Source: DASUMP01 sp036277635 | GTDB taxonomy: Bacteria > Actinomycetota > Acidimicrobiia > IMCC26256 > PALSA-610 | Length of the DNA stretch: 14,586 nt | Reading direction: 5' to 3' | Assembly (NCBI GenBank): GCA_036277635.1 | Contig: DASUMP010000095.1 | Coordinates: 1-14,586 of the forward strand | Shown here: piece by piece, positions 1 through 7,354 of the stretch | How positions within the stretch are numbered: the stretch's first letter is position 1 | Layout of the letters: each line of letters opens with the position of its first letter | Notes under the pieces: generated by a model | Database searches by the model: none | What the model was told of the DNA's origin: nothing | Seen by the model: only the letters and a program-made list of their open reading frames with translations | Made by a program: the position numbers and the translations under genes

Positions 1-183
1 CACGCGGTCGAGGGCCTCGACGCGCCGCGCCGGGAGATCGACCGCGCCACCGCCGAGGAACGTGATCCGTTCCTCGAACGGATCGTCGTCGAGTGCGTAG
101 CGGAGCCGAACGGTGGCGCTGGCCGCGTCGAAGTCGCGATCGACGTAGCGGAACTCCCGGGCCGGTCGATCGCTGCCGGTCAT
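1..183 (-). CDS. Partial CDS (N-terminal 61 residues), possible MurL-type UDP-MurNAc-peptide epimerase
   Basis: The ATG at 183-181 overlaps the pabC stop codon as ATGA, and the frame stays open to the window edge, giving 61 residues. It begins MTGSDRPAREFRYVDRDFDA and continues with an alternating beta-like stretch including RLRYALDD and FEERITF. The pattern of an aromatic-rich opening, then 'tgtvxLrYaLd', then 'Fxexxtf' recalls the N terminus of MurL, which epimerises the terminal L-Glu of UDP-MurNAc-L-Ala-L-Glu to D-Glu. That match is from memory of the family and rests on a short divergent segment, so it is a suggestion only. The gene is the third in a tightly coupled pabB-pabC unit and has no promoter of its own. 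That it is a real gene is well supported by the overlap and codon use; the function is not. Confidence 0.6.
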   Translation of the reverse strand, partial: MTGSDRPAREFRYVDRDFDAASATVRLRYALDDDPFEERITFLGGGAVDLPARRVEALDRV

Positions 184-1016
184 GGGTCGATGCGGGTGGC
201 CATCAGCTCGGCGAGCAGGTCGCGAGCCCGGGCGGTGACCGGACCCGGGGCCGCTCGCAGCCCGTTCCCGTCGAGCGATCGGATCGCGCGCACGCCGGCG
301 ACCGACGACGTGAGGAAAGCTTCGGCCGCGCCGGCGACGTCGTCGGGTCGCAGCGTCGCCTCTTCGACGTGCATTCCGGAACGGCTGCACTCCTCCATGA
401 CGAGCGCGCGGGTGACGCCGGGCAGGCAGCCGGTGTCGAGCGCGGGTGTGCGCACGATGCCGTCGGAGACCGTGAACACGTTCGCGCCCGTCGTCTCGCA
501 CACGCGACCCCGCGTGTCGCAGAACAACCCGTCGTGCGCGCCGTGCCGGCGGGCGTGCAGCAGCACGCGCACGTTCTCGGCGTACGAGATCGCCTTGATG
601 CCGGCGAGCGCGCTGCGTTCGTTGCGCGGCCACGGAGACGTGACGAGGTCGACGATCTCGGCCGTGGGGTCGATCGGCGCGGCGACGATCAACACGGTCG
701 GCGGCGCGCTGCCGCGGTGCGACGCCGGTCCGGCCGGACCGCCGGTGATCGTGACGCGCAGCCGCGCCTCGGTCAGCCGGTTGGCGTCGATGACCGCGTC
801 GGCCGCGGCGCGCAGCTCGGCGGGGTCGGGGAGTGGCAGCTCGAGGCCGGCCGCCGACACGACGAGTCGCTCGTGGTGGCGGCGCCACGCGAAGGGGACG
901 CCGCGGTGGACGCGCAGGGTCTCGAACACGCCGTCGCCGACGGTGAGGCCGTGGTCGAACGGCGAGATGCAGGCGCGGTCGCCGTCGACCAGGTGGCCGT
1001 CGCACCACACGATCAC
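180..1016 (-). CDS. pabC: Aminodeoxychorismate lyase / class IV PLP aminotransferase
   Basis: The 278-residue protein is a fold-type IV PLP enzyme. It should convert 4-amino-4-deoxychorismate to p-aminobenzoate and pyruvate for folate synthesis in the cytosol. The family pattern FDHGLTVGDGVFETLRVHRG is at 20-39. The expected PLP lysine is K141 in GIKAISYAENV, and the cofactor-binding CETTGANVF is at 173-181, followed by CLPGVTR. I start at the GTG at 1016-1014 because it overlaps the pabB stop codon as GTGA and gives the normal family N terminus (IVWCDGHLV). An upstream in-frame start at 1109 would add an arginine-rich stretch that is only pabB read in another frame. D-amino-acid and branched-chain aminotransferases share this fold, but the direct coupling to pabB argues for the lyase. 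Confidence 0.88.
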   Translation of the reverse strand: MIVWCDGHLVDGDRACISPFDHGLTVGDGVFETLRVHRGVPFAWRRHHERLVVSAAGLELPLPDPAELRAAADAVIDANRLTEARLRVTITGGPAGPASHRGSAPPTVLIVAAPIDPTAEIVDLVTSPWPRNERSALAGIKAISYAENVRVLLHARRHGAHDGLFCDTRGRVCETTGANVFTVSDGIVRTPALDTGCLPGVTRALVMEECSRSGMHVEEATLRPDDVAGAAEAFLTSSVAGVRAIRSLDGNGLRAAPGPVTARARDLLAELMATRIDP

Positions 1017-2263
1017 GGCGCGACCCGGTGCCCGGTGCCGACCTCGTCGCCGGCCTCGCGGCCGACGACGGCGAGGAGTCGCGCCGCTTTCAGCTCGGTC
1101 TCGGCCCACTCGTCGTCGGCGCGCGAGTCGGCGACGATGCCGCCACCGACGCCGAAGTGCGTCCGCCCGCCGACGAGCGTGAACGTCCGGATCGCGACCG
1201 CGAGTTGGGCCGTGCCGCGGTCGCCGTCGATCCAGCCGATCGCGCCGCAGTACACGCCGCGCCGCACCGGCTCGAGGTCTTCGATGGCCTGGAGCACGCG
1301 CGGCTTCGGCGCACCCGTGACCGACGCGGGAGGAAACGTCGCGCGCACGAGGTCGCCGAGACCCACCCCGGGATCGAGCTCACCCTCCACGGTGCTGACG
1401 AGGTGGCACAGGCCGGGATGCGCCTCGATCGTGAGCAGCTCCGGCACGCGCACGGTGCCCGGCGTGCAGACCCGACCGAGGTCGTTGCGGGCGAGGTCGA
1501 CGATCATCACGTTCTCCGCCGCGTCCTTCTCGCTGCGCGCCAGCGCGCCGGCGTCGCGCGCGGTCCCCTTGATCGGACGCGTCGTCACTCGGCGCCCGTC
1601 GACCCGCAAGTACAGCTCGGGCGACGCGGACACGGTCGCGAGGTCGGGTCCATCGCCGCCGAACGTGCACACCGACAGTTGCGGCGCGGGATGGGCGTCG
1701 GCGAGCGCGCCGTAGAGCGCCCGCGCGTCGGGAGCGCCGCGCGCGGTCAGACGGCGCGTGAGGTTCACCTGGTAGCACTCGCCGGCCCGCAACAGCTCAT
1801 GGACGGCGTGCACTCGTTCCGCGTGTTCGGCGCGGCTGAGCGACGACTGCCACGGTCCGAGGCGGACTCGCGTCTCACCCCCGGGTTCGCCGCTGCGGCG
1901 GGCCCGCCACCGGGCCTGGTCGAGCGCGAGGCGACCGGCGCCCGTGCCTTCGACGGTGACGTCGCCGTCGGCGACGACCGCGCGCGCTTCGAAACGGGCG
2001 AGCACCACATCGGGGATGCCGAGGTCGTCGCGGTTGCGGGTCACGACCCGTTCGACGGCGCGACCCAGGTCGAACGAGACGACACCGGCCCACCAACCCC
2101 CTCGGGCGGCGTGGTCGAGCGCGGTGAAGCCGGCGGCTCCGTGCGCGGTGAGCACCTCCCGGACGCCCGCGTGCACCACGACCGCGTCGCCGTCGCGCAC
2201 GGCGGCGACGCCGAGGTCGTGGGGGAGATGCGCGCAGAGCGCGGCGTCGAGCGGGACGGGCAC
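1013..2263 (-). CDS. pabB: Aminodeoxychorismate synthase component I
   Basis: This 416-residue chorismate-utilising enzyme combines chorismate with ammonia, normally supplied by the glutaminase PabA, to give 4-amino-4-deoxychorismate. The chorismate-binding domain fills about residues 145-405. It has GECYQVNLTRR (161-171), SASPELYLR (212-220), PIKGT (230-234), ENVMIVDLARNDLGR (250-264), SVTGAPKPR (314-322) and a YCGAIGW segment near 338. PIKGT carries the lysine (K232) that marks aminodeoxychorismate synthase; anthranilate synthase has alanine there, so this is PabB rather than TrpE. The GTG at 2263 is the first possible start, because an in-frame TAG lies just upstream. The gene leads the pab operon behind a TAGCCT hexamer six bases before the GTG. 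No pabA is present in this window. Confidence 0.93.
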   Translation of the reverse strand: MPVPLDAALCAHLPHDLGVAAVRDGDAVVVHAGVREVLTAHGAAGFTALDHAARGGWWAGVVSFDLGRAVERVVTRNRDDLGIPDVVLARFEARAVVADGDVTVEGTGAGRLALDQARWRARRSGEPGGETRVRLGPWQSSLSRAEHAERVHAVHELLRAGECYQVNLTRRLTARGAPDARALYGALADAHPAPQLSVCTFGGDGPDLATVSASPELYLRVDGRRVTTRPIKGTARDAGALARSEKDAAENVMIVDLARNDLGRVCTPGTVRVPELLTIEAHPGLCHLVSTVEGELDPGVGLGDLVRATFPPASVTGAPKPRVLQAIEDLEPVRRGVYCGAIGWIDGDRGTAQLAVAIRTFTLVGGRTHFGVGGGIVADSRADDEWAETELKAARLLAVVGREAGDEVGTGHRVAP

Positions 2264-2269
2264 GGCGCG

Positions 2270-2275
2270 AGGCTA
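2270..2275 (-). promoter_or_regulatory. Putative -10 element (TAGCCT), leaderless promoter of pabB
   Basis: On the minus strand TAGCCT fits the actinobacterial TAnnnT -10 consensus and ends six bases before the pabB GTG. Transcription would therefore start at or next to the start codon. No clear -35 hexamer or ribosome binding site is visible. The TAG of this hexamer is also the in-frame stop that limits the pabB start. Confidence 0.45.
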
Positions 2276-2306
2276 ATGACCGGGCGAGCCGACGGCCGGG
2301 CTCCGA

Positions 2307-2312
2307 TAGCGT
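2307..2312 (+). promoter_or_regulatory. Putative -10 element (TAGCGT), leaderless promoter of the acyl-CoA dehydrogenase
   Basis: TAGCGT is followed by nine bases and then the GTG start at 2322. The same spacing recurs before the LCP gene. There is no Shine-Dalgarno sequence and no evident -35. It sits in the 58-base divergent gap shared with the pabB promoter. Confidence 0.45.
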
Positions 2313-2321
2313 CGACGGGCG

Positions 2322-3464
2322 GTGGACCACGACCTCACCCCCGAACAGGTGCAGTTCCGCGGCGTCGTGCGCGAGTTCGCCGAGGCCGAGATCGCACCGC
2401 ACGCGCTGCGCTGGGACCGCGAGGAGACGTTCCCGGTCGACACCGTGTTGCAGATGGGCGCACTCGGCCTGTTCGGGTTGCCGTTCCCCGTCGAGTACGG
2501 CGGGTCTGATTCGGGGATGCTCACCTACTGCCTCGCGATCGAAGAGCTCGCGCGTGTCGACTCGTCGATGGCGATCACCCTCGAAGCCGGCGTGAGCCTC
2601 GGCGCGATGCCGTTCTTGCTGGCCGGCACCGAGGAGCAGAAGCACGAGTACCTCGTGCCGATGGTCGCCGGCACGGCGCTCGGCGCGTTCGGACTCACCG
2701 AGGACGAAGCCGGCTCCGACGCCGGGGCCACCCGCACCACCGCCACCCTCGACGGCGACGAGTGGGTCGTGAACGGCCAGAAGACGTTCATCACGAACTC
2801 GGGCACCCCGATCACGAAGTGCGTCACGATCACCGCGCGCACCGGACCCGAAGAGATCTCGAACATCGTCGTCGACGCGGGTACGCCGGGGTTCGAGGTG
2901 CTGCCGCCGTACCGGAAGATGGGCTGGCACGCGAGCGACACGCACGAGCTCGTGTTCACCGACTGTCGCGTCCCGGCGGACCACCTCCTCGGCGCGCGCG
3001 GGGCCGGGTTCTCCACGTTCCTGCGCATCCTCGACGATGGGCGGATCGCGATCGCCGCGCTCGCGGTCGGGCTCGCGCAGGCGTGCCTCGACGCCTCGGT
3101 CGCGTACGCCAACGAACGGCGGGCGTTCGGCGGGCCGATCGGGCGCTACCAGTCCATCGCGTTCAAGTGCTCCGACATGGCCGTCGCGGTCGAGAACGCC
3201 CGCAACCTCACCTACAAGGCCGCGTGGCTGCGCGACCAGGGGCGTCCGGTGCGACGCGCCGCAGCGATGGCGAAGCTCTACTCGAGCGAGGTCGCGGTGA
3301 ACGCCACGCGCGACGCGGTGCAGATCCACGGGGGCTACGGCTTCATCGACGACACGCCCGTCAGCCGCTTCTACCGCGACGCCAAGATCCTCGAGATCGG
3401 CGAGGGCACGAGTGAGATCCAGCGCTTGCTGATCGCTCGCGACCTCGGCCTACCGGTCGAGTAG
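2322..3464 (+). CDS. Acyl-CoA dehydrogenase
   Basis: The 380-residue flavoenzyme introduces a trans-2,3 double bond into an acyl-CoA, passing electrons to an electron-transfer flavoprotein. The length and domain order are standard. A helical N domain (1-120) has LTPEQVQFRGVVREFAEAEI. The beta domain has GLTEDEAGSDAG (124-135) and KTFITNS (154-160), which contact FAD. The C-terminal helical domain has ERRAFGGPIGRYQ, the flavin-binding QIHGGYGF segment and EIGEGTSEIQR. E361 in GEGT is the expected catalytic base in the short/medium/branched-chain subfamilies. The substrate cannot be set from sequence; isovaleryl-, butyryl- or other short/branched acyl-CoA are possible. It stands alone, with no neighbouring CoA ligase, hydratase or thiolase, and begins with a GTG nine bases after a TAnnnT hexamer. 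Confidence 0.93.
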   Translation: MDHDLTPEQVQFRGVVREFAEAEIAPHALRWDREETFPVDTVLQMGALGLFGLPFPVEYGGSDSGMLTYCLAIEELARVDSSMAITLEAGVSLGAMPFLLAGTEEQKHEYLVPMVAGTALGAFGLTEDEAGSDAGATRTTATLDGDEWVVNGQKTFITNSGTPITKCVTITARTGPEEISNIVVDAGTPGFEVLPPYRKMGWHASDTHELVFTDCRVPADHLLGARGAGFSTFLRILDDGRIAIAALAVGLAQACLDASVAYANERRAFGGPIGRYQSIAFKCSDMAVAVENARNLTYKAAWLRDQGRPVRRAAAMAKLYSSEVAVNATRDAVQIHGGYGFIDDTPVSRFYRDAKILEIGEGTSEIQRLLIARDLGLPVE

Positions 3465-3523
3465 CGCGCCACTCGTCAGGAAATCTTCACGTCTTCCGCG
3501 CGGGATGCCGCGGGGCTCGGCCG

Positions 3524-3529
3524 TACACT
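3524..3529 (+). promoter_or_regulatory. Putative -10 element (TACACT), leaderless promoter of the LCP gene
   Basis: TACACT is a good TAnnnT match nine bases before the GTG at 3539, in a 74-base intergenic gap. No Shine-Dalgarno sequence precedes the start, so a leaderless mRNA is likely. No convincing -35 is seen. Confidence 0.5.
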
Positions 3530-3538
3530 CGCCGCACC

Positions 3539-5014
3539 GTGTCCCCGCGCCTCATCTCCCCGTGGCGCGCCTTCGTCCGGCGGTTCGTCGTGGCGTTGGC
3601 CGTCGTCACCGTCCTGGCTTCCGGGACCGTCGCGTACGCGTTCTATTACGCGAACGAGACGATCGACGACATCGAGAACGTCGACGGGATCGACGACGTG
3701 CTCGGCGACCTGCCCAAGGGCGAGCCCGCCAACTTCTTGATCATCGGCTCCGACTCGCGATCGTTCGTCGACGACGCCCAGGACGTCGACGACTTCGGCG
3801 ACCCGATCGAGCAAGCCGGACAGCGCTCCGACACGATCCTTATCGCGCACGTCGACCCCGACGAGGAGACCGGCGTGCTCGTCTCGTTCCCACGCGACCT
3901 GTGGGTGGACATCCCCGGCGAGGGCGAAGGTCGCATCAACTCGGCGTTCGGCGGTGAGAACGGACCGCGCCGCCTGATCGAGACCATCAAGCAGAACTTC
4001 GACGTCGACATCCACCACTACCTCGAGGTCGACTTCGAAGGATTCCGCTCGATCGTCGACGCCATCGGCAGCGTGCCCATCTGGTTCCCGGCCCCCGCTC
4101 GCGACGAGTTCTCGGGGTTGAACATCCCGCTGCCCGGATGCATCGAGCTCGGCGGCGACCAGGCACTGCACTACGTGCGGTCCCGGCACTACGAGTACTT
4201 CGACACCGATCGCCAAGCGTGGCGCGACGACCCGTACGCCGACCTCAGTCGCATCCGCCGTCAGCAGTACTTCATCCGTTCGCTCGCCGCGGTCGCGATC
4301 GAGAGCAGCTCGCGTCGACCGACCCGCGCGTTCGACATCGCCACCGAGACGGTCAAGCACCTCCGCAAGGATCCGGGCCTCTCCCTCAACGACGTGCTGT
4401 CGCTCGTCGACACGTTCCGGGAGGTCGACCCCGAGAAGGTGGCCATGCTCACGGTGCCGACGGAGCGAGCCTTCGTCGGCGAAGCCGACGTGCAGGTGCT
4501 GGTCCCCGAGCTCGCGGAGCCGATCTTCCAGCAGCTGCGCCGCTTCGGCGGGGCCGAGGAGCCACCGGAAGACCTCGAGCCGAGCGACGTGTCGGTGCGA
4601 GTGTTGAACGGCTCCGGGATCACCGGACAGGCGCGCACCACGCTCGACGCGCTGGCCGCGCTCGACTTCTCGGTCGTGGAACCGCCCGAAGACGCCGACC
4701 GCAGCGACTACGAGATCACCGAGGTGCGGTACGCGCCGGGCGCCGAGGGCAAGGCCGCGTTCGTCGCGCAGTACCTCGGAGTCGGTCAGCCGGTGCCGCT
4801 CGAGGCCGCCGAAGGTGCCGACGTGGTCGTCGTGCTCGGTCGCGACTTTGAGTCGGTGGTCGCGCCGGATGCGACGACGCCCACCACGACCGGGGGTGCG
4901 CCGCCGTCGACCGTCGCGACGACCACGACGACGATCCCACCGAACCCCGGGTCGACGCCGGGCATCGTCGCGCCGAGCCGCCCCGACGGCGGTCACCCGC
5001 TCGTCGGCTGCTGA
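3539..5014 (+). CDS. LytR-CpsA-Psr (LCP) family protein with C-terminal LytR_C domain
   Basis: The 491-residue extracytoplasmic enzyme belongs to the family that moves glycopolymers from polyprenyl-pyrophosphate lipid carriers onto peptidoglycan. A basic N terminus precedes one membrane segment (about 14-37). The LCP domain (about 62-260) shows FLIIGSDSRS (67-75), QRSDTILIAHVDP (95-107), VLVSFPRDLWVDIPG (113-127), GRINSAFGGENG (131-142), YLEVDFEGF (161-169), GGDQALHYVRSRH (205-217) and DLSRIRRQQ (235-243). R119/D120 and R238/R240 fit the phosphate- and metal-binding positions of the family. A LytR_C domain follows at about 351-440, starting VSVRVLNGSG. A Thr/Pro-rich tail (446-480) ends in cysteine. 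Genes for sugar nucleotides and glycosyltransferases follow, which fits a role in attaching their product to the wall. Confidence 0.93.
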   Translation: MSPRLISPWRAFVRRFVVALAVVTVLASGTVAYAFYYANETIDDIENVDGIDDVLGDLPKGEPANFLIIGSDSRSFVDDAQDVDDFGDPIEQAGQRSDTILIAHVDPDEETGVLVSFPRDLWVDIPGEGEGRINSAFGGENGPRRLIETIKQNFDVDIHHYLEVDFEGFRSIVDAIGSVPIWFPAPARDEFSGLNIPLPGCIELGGDQALHYVRSRHYEYFDTDRQAWRDDPYADLSRIRRQQYFIRSLAAVAIESSSRRPTRAFDIATETVKHLRKDPGLSLNDVLSLVDTFREVDPEKVAMLTVPTERAFVGEADVQVLVPELAEPIFQQLRRFGGAEEPPEDLEPSDVSVRVLNGSGITGQARTTLDALAALDFSVVEPPEDADRSDYEITEVRYAPGAEGKAAFVAQYLGVGQPVPLEAAEGADVVVVLGRDFESVVAPDATTPTTTGGAPPSTVATTTTTIPPNPGSTPGIVAPSRPDGGHPLVGC

Positions 5015-5055
5015 GGCGCCGCTTCCCGGCGGACCGGGCCCGTGCGGGGGTGGCA

Positions 5056-5061
5056 TACCAT
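5056..5061 (+). promoter_or_regulatory. Putative -10 element (TACCAT) upstream of ugd
   Basis: TACCAT lies in the 103-base gap after the LCP gene. A start point 7-10 bases downstream would give a leader of about 48 bases that carries the ugd ribosome binding site. A GTG lies exactly nine bases after the hexamer, at 5071, in a different frame from ugd. Confidence 0.4.
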
Positions 5062-5106
5062 CGGCGCTCCGTGCGAGTCCGTTCGGCCCCCACGCGGGTC
5101 GGCGCG

Positions 5107-5113
5107 AGGAGGG
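5107..5113 (+). promoter_or_regulatory. Ribosome binding site of ugd
   Basis: AGGAGGG lies four bases before the GTG at 5118 and fixes that codon as the ugd start. It is one of few strong Shine-Dalgarno sequences in the window. It agrees with the Rossmann motif GVGYVG beginning at residue 7. Confidence 0.7.
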
Positions 5114-5117
5114 AACC

Positions 5118-6410
5118 GTGCAGGTCGCAGTCGTCGGTGTCGGCTACGTCGGCCTGACCACCGCGGCGTGCCTCGCGCACCTCGGCCACGACGTCGTTGC
5201 GGCCGACGTCGATCCGCAGCGGGTGGCGACGCTGTCGAAAGGTGAGATCCCGATCCTCGAGGACGGTCTCCCGCAGCTCGTGCACGACGGCATCGCCGCG
5301 CGCCGCCTGCAGTTCGTCGTCGGCGCCGTCCACGCGGTCCCGAACGCCGACGTCGTCTTCCTGTGCGTCCAGACGCCGCAGGGCGACGACGGCGCCGCCG
5401 ACCTCACCTTCGTGGAGGCGGTCGTCCGGGAGATCGCGCCGGTGCTGACGCCGGACACGATCGTGGTCAACAAGTCGACCGTGCCGGTGGGCACGACCCG
5501 CCAGGTGCAGCGGTGGCTCTCCGAGTACGGCGCGGCCACCGACGTGACCGTCGCGTCGAACCCTGAGTTCCTTCGTGAGGGCCAGGCGGTGCGCGACTTC
5601 CTCAACCCCGACCGCATCGTCATCGGTTGCGAAGACCCCGCCACGGCGGTGCGCGTCTCGGAGCTGTATCGGGATCTCCGCTCGCCCGTACTTGTCACCG
5701 ACGCAGCGTCTGCAGAGATGATCAAGTACGCGTCGAACGCGTTCCTCGCGACCAAGATCTCGTTCATCAACGCGATCGCCAACCTGTGTGAAGCCGTCGA
5801 CGCCGACGTGCGCGAAGTCGCGCTCGGCATGGGTTACGACGCTCGTATCGGATTCGAGTTCCTCCATCCGGGACCGGGGTACGGGGGCTCGTGCTTCCCG
5901 AAGGACACCGCGGCGCTGCTCCACACCGCGCGCCAGGCGGGCTACGAGTTCGGTTTGCTCGACGGCGTCGTCGCCGTGAACCGCCAGCAGCACGAACGGA
6001 TCGTCGACAAGGTACGCGAGGCCGCCGGTGGCGACCTCGCCGGCCGCACCGTCGGGATGTGGGGCCTCACGTTCAAGGCGGACACCGACGACCTGCGCGA
6101 CTCGCCGGCGATCGCGGTGGCCCGCCGGTTGCTCGACGACGGCGCGGTGGTGCGCGCGTTCGACCCGGCAGCGGGTGAGCAGGCCGCCGCGGGCGTCGCC
6201 GGCCTGACCGCCGCGCTCGACGCCTACGACGCCGCGAGCGCCGCCGACGTCGTGGTGCTCATGACGGAGTGGGACGAGTTCCGCTGGCTCGACTTCGGTC
6301 GGGTGCGCGACGCGATGGCCGGCGCGGCGATCGTCGACGCCCGCAACCTCCTCGATCCGGCGGCACTGCGTCGGCGCGGCTTCACCTACGTGGGCGTCGG
6401 CCGCCGGTGA
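5118..6410 (+). CDS. ugd: UDP-glucose 6-dehydrogenase
   Basis: The 430-residue cytosolic enzyme oxidises UDP-glucose twice with NAD+ to give UDP-glucuronate. An N-terminal Rossmann fold has VAVVGVGYVGLTTA (3-16) and acidic D30/D32 for NAD ribose. NKSTVPVGTT is at 118-127 and NPEFLREG at 148-155. The central helix MIKYASNAFLATKISFINA is at 201-219. GPGYGGSCFPKD (252-263) carries the catalytic Cys259. A C-terminal UDP-binding Rossmann domain has WGLTFKADTDDLRDSP. The GTG at 5118 is chosen for its AGGAGGG. Its stop codon overlaps the next start as GTGA, so it is coupled to the decarboxylase that consumes its product. The GDP-mannose dehydrogenase family is related, but the decarboxylase next door favours UDP-glucose. 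Confidence 0.93.
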   Translation: MQVAVVGVGYVGLTTAACLAHLGHDVVAADVDPQRVATLSKGEIPILEDGLPQLVHDGIAARRLQFVVGAVHAVPNADVVFLCVQTPQGDDGAADLTFVEAVVREIAPVLTPDTIVVNKSTVPVGTTRQVQRWLSEYGAATDVTVASNPEFLREGQAVRDFLNPDRIVIGCEDPATAVRVSELYRDLRSPVLVTDAASAEMIKYASNAFLATKISFINAIANLCEAVDADVREVALGMGYDARIGFEFLHPGPGYGGSCFPKDTAALLHTARQAGYEFGLLDGVVAVNRQQHERIVDKVREAAGGDLAGRTVGMWGLTFKADTDDLRDSPAIAVARRLLDDGAVVRAFDPAAGEQAAAGVAGLTAALDAYDAASAADVVVLMTEWDEFRWLDFGRVRDAMAGAAIVDARNLLDPAALRRRGFTYVGVGRR

Positions 6411-7354
6411 GTCGCATCGTCGTCACCGGTGGCGCGGGCTTCCTCGGCTCGCACCTGTGTCGCGCGTTCGTCGGGCGGGGCGACGAGGTCGTCGCCGTCG
6501 ACAACTTGCTGACCGGTCGCCTCGACAACCTCTCCGACCTCGCCGACCATCCGCGGTTCACGTTCCTCCACCACGACGTGACCCGAGGTCTCCCGATCGA
6601 AGGTCGCGTCGACGGCGTGCTGCACTTCGCCTCGCCGGCCAGCCCGCCCGAGTACCTGGCGTACCCGTTCGAGACGCTCGACGCGGGTTCCCTCGGGACC
6701 CGTGTCTCGCTCGAGCTCGCTCGCGAGCACGGCGCCCGATTCCTGCTCGCGTCGACGAGCGAGGTGTACGGCGATCCCGAGGTCCATCCGCAGCCGGAGG
6801 ACTACCGGGGGAACGTCAACCCGATCGGACCGCGCTCGGTGTACGACGAGTCGAAGCGCTTCGCCGAGACCGTCACGATCACCTATCACCGGCACTACGG
6901 GCTCTCGACCGGCATCGTCCGCATCTTCAACACGTACGGTCCGGGACTGCGTCCCGCCGACGGGCGCGTCGTGTCGAACTTCCTCGACCAGGCGATCTCC
7001 GGTGCTCCGCTGACCGTCTACGGCGACGGGTCGCAGACGCGCTCGTTCTGCTACGTCGACGACGAGATCGACGGGATCCTCGCGCTGTTCGACTCGACGG
7101 TCGTCGACCCCGTCAACATCGGCAACCCCGAGGAGTGCACGGTGCTCGAGCTCGCTCGGCTCGCGATCGAGCTGACGGGAACGACGTCGGAGGTCGTGTT
7201 CCAGCCCTTGCCGGCCGACGATCCCGCACGCCGCCGGCCCGACATCACGCGCGCCCGCACGCTGCTCGGGTGGGAGCCGACGGTCGACCTGCCGGAGGGG
7301 CTCACGCGCATGCACGCGTGGTTCGTCGAGGAGCGTGCTCGTGGCCGTGCCTGA
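6407..7354 (+). CDS. uxs: UDP-glucuronate decarboxylase (UDP-xylose synthase), extended SDR
   Basis: The 315-residue extended short-chain dehydrogenase should convert UDP-glucuronate to UDP-xylose with NAD+ as a recycled cofactor. The NAD-binding TGGAGFLGSHL is at 7-17 and the active-site ASTSEVYGDP at 115-124, with Y146 and K150 in YDESK. Several features separate UDP-xylose synthases from other epimerases: HFASPASPPEY (73-83), GNVNPIGPRSVYDESKR (135-151), RIFNTYGPGLRPADGRVVSNF (172-192) and YGDGSQTRSFCYVDD (205-219). I chose the GTG at 6407 because it overlaps the ugd stop codon as GTGA and starts right at the Rossmann strand. Being translationally coupled to ugd supports a two-step UDP-glucose to UDP-xylose route. 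A dTDP-glucose dehydratase or plain epimerase is less likely given these motifs. Confidence 0.88.
   Translation: MSRIVVTGGAGFLGSHLCRAFVGRGDEVVAVDNLLTGRLDNLSDLADHPRFTFLHHDVTRGLPIEGRVDGVLHFASPASPPEYLAYPFETLDAGSLGTRVSLELAREHGARFLLASTSEVYGDPEVHPQPEDYRGNVNPIGPRSVYDESKRFAETVTITYHRHYGLSTGIVRIFNTYGPGLRPADGRVVSNFLDQAISGAPLTVYGDGSQTRSFCYVDDEIDGILALFDSTVVDPVNIGNPEECTVLELARLAIELTGTTSEVVFQPLPADDPARRRPDITRARTLLGWEPTVDLPEGLTRMHAWFVEERARGRA
7328..7333 (+). promoter_or_regulatory. Ribosome binding site deciding the start of the first glycosyltransferase
   Basis: Three in-frame GTG codons lie at 7335, 7341 and 7347. GAGGAG at 7328-7333 leaves one, seven and thirteen bases to them respectively, so 7341 has the best spacing. 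The site lies inside the end of the decarboxylase gene. Confidence 0.5.

Noticed and set aside
1017..1109. Longer pabC start at 1109
   Set aside because: The added 31 residues are arginine-rich and are pabB read in another frame. The GTGA overlap at 1013-1016 is the natural start.
93..1715. Long plus-strand open frame of 540 codons antisense to pabC and pabB
   Set aside because: Its translation is rich in R, G, D and A with no domain, and it lies opposite two genes with clear catalytic motifs. Long antisense frames are expected in GC-rich DNA.
1875..3329. Minus-strand open frame of 484 codons opposite the acyl-CoA dehydrogenase
   Set aside because: It has no recognisable domain and crosses both pabB and the divergent promoter gap, so it is a shadow frame.
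5017..5031. Stem-loop CGCCG-CTTCC-CGGCG just after the LCP stop codon, as an intrinsic terminator
   Set aside because: The stem is only five pairs and no T-run follows. Such small stems are common by chance in GC-rich DNA.
3476..5056. Minus-strand open frame of 526 codons opposite the LCP gene
   Set aside because: Composition is low-complexity (R, D, V, G, H) and it mirrors an LCP gene with a full set of motifs; it is a shadow frame.
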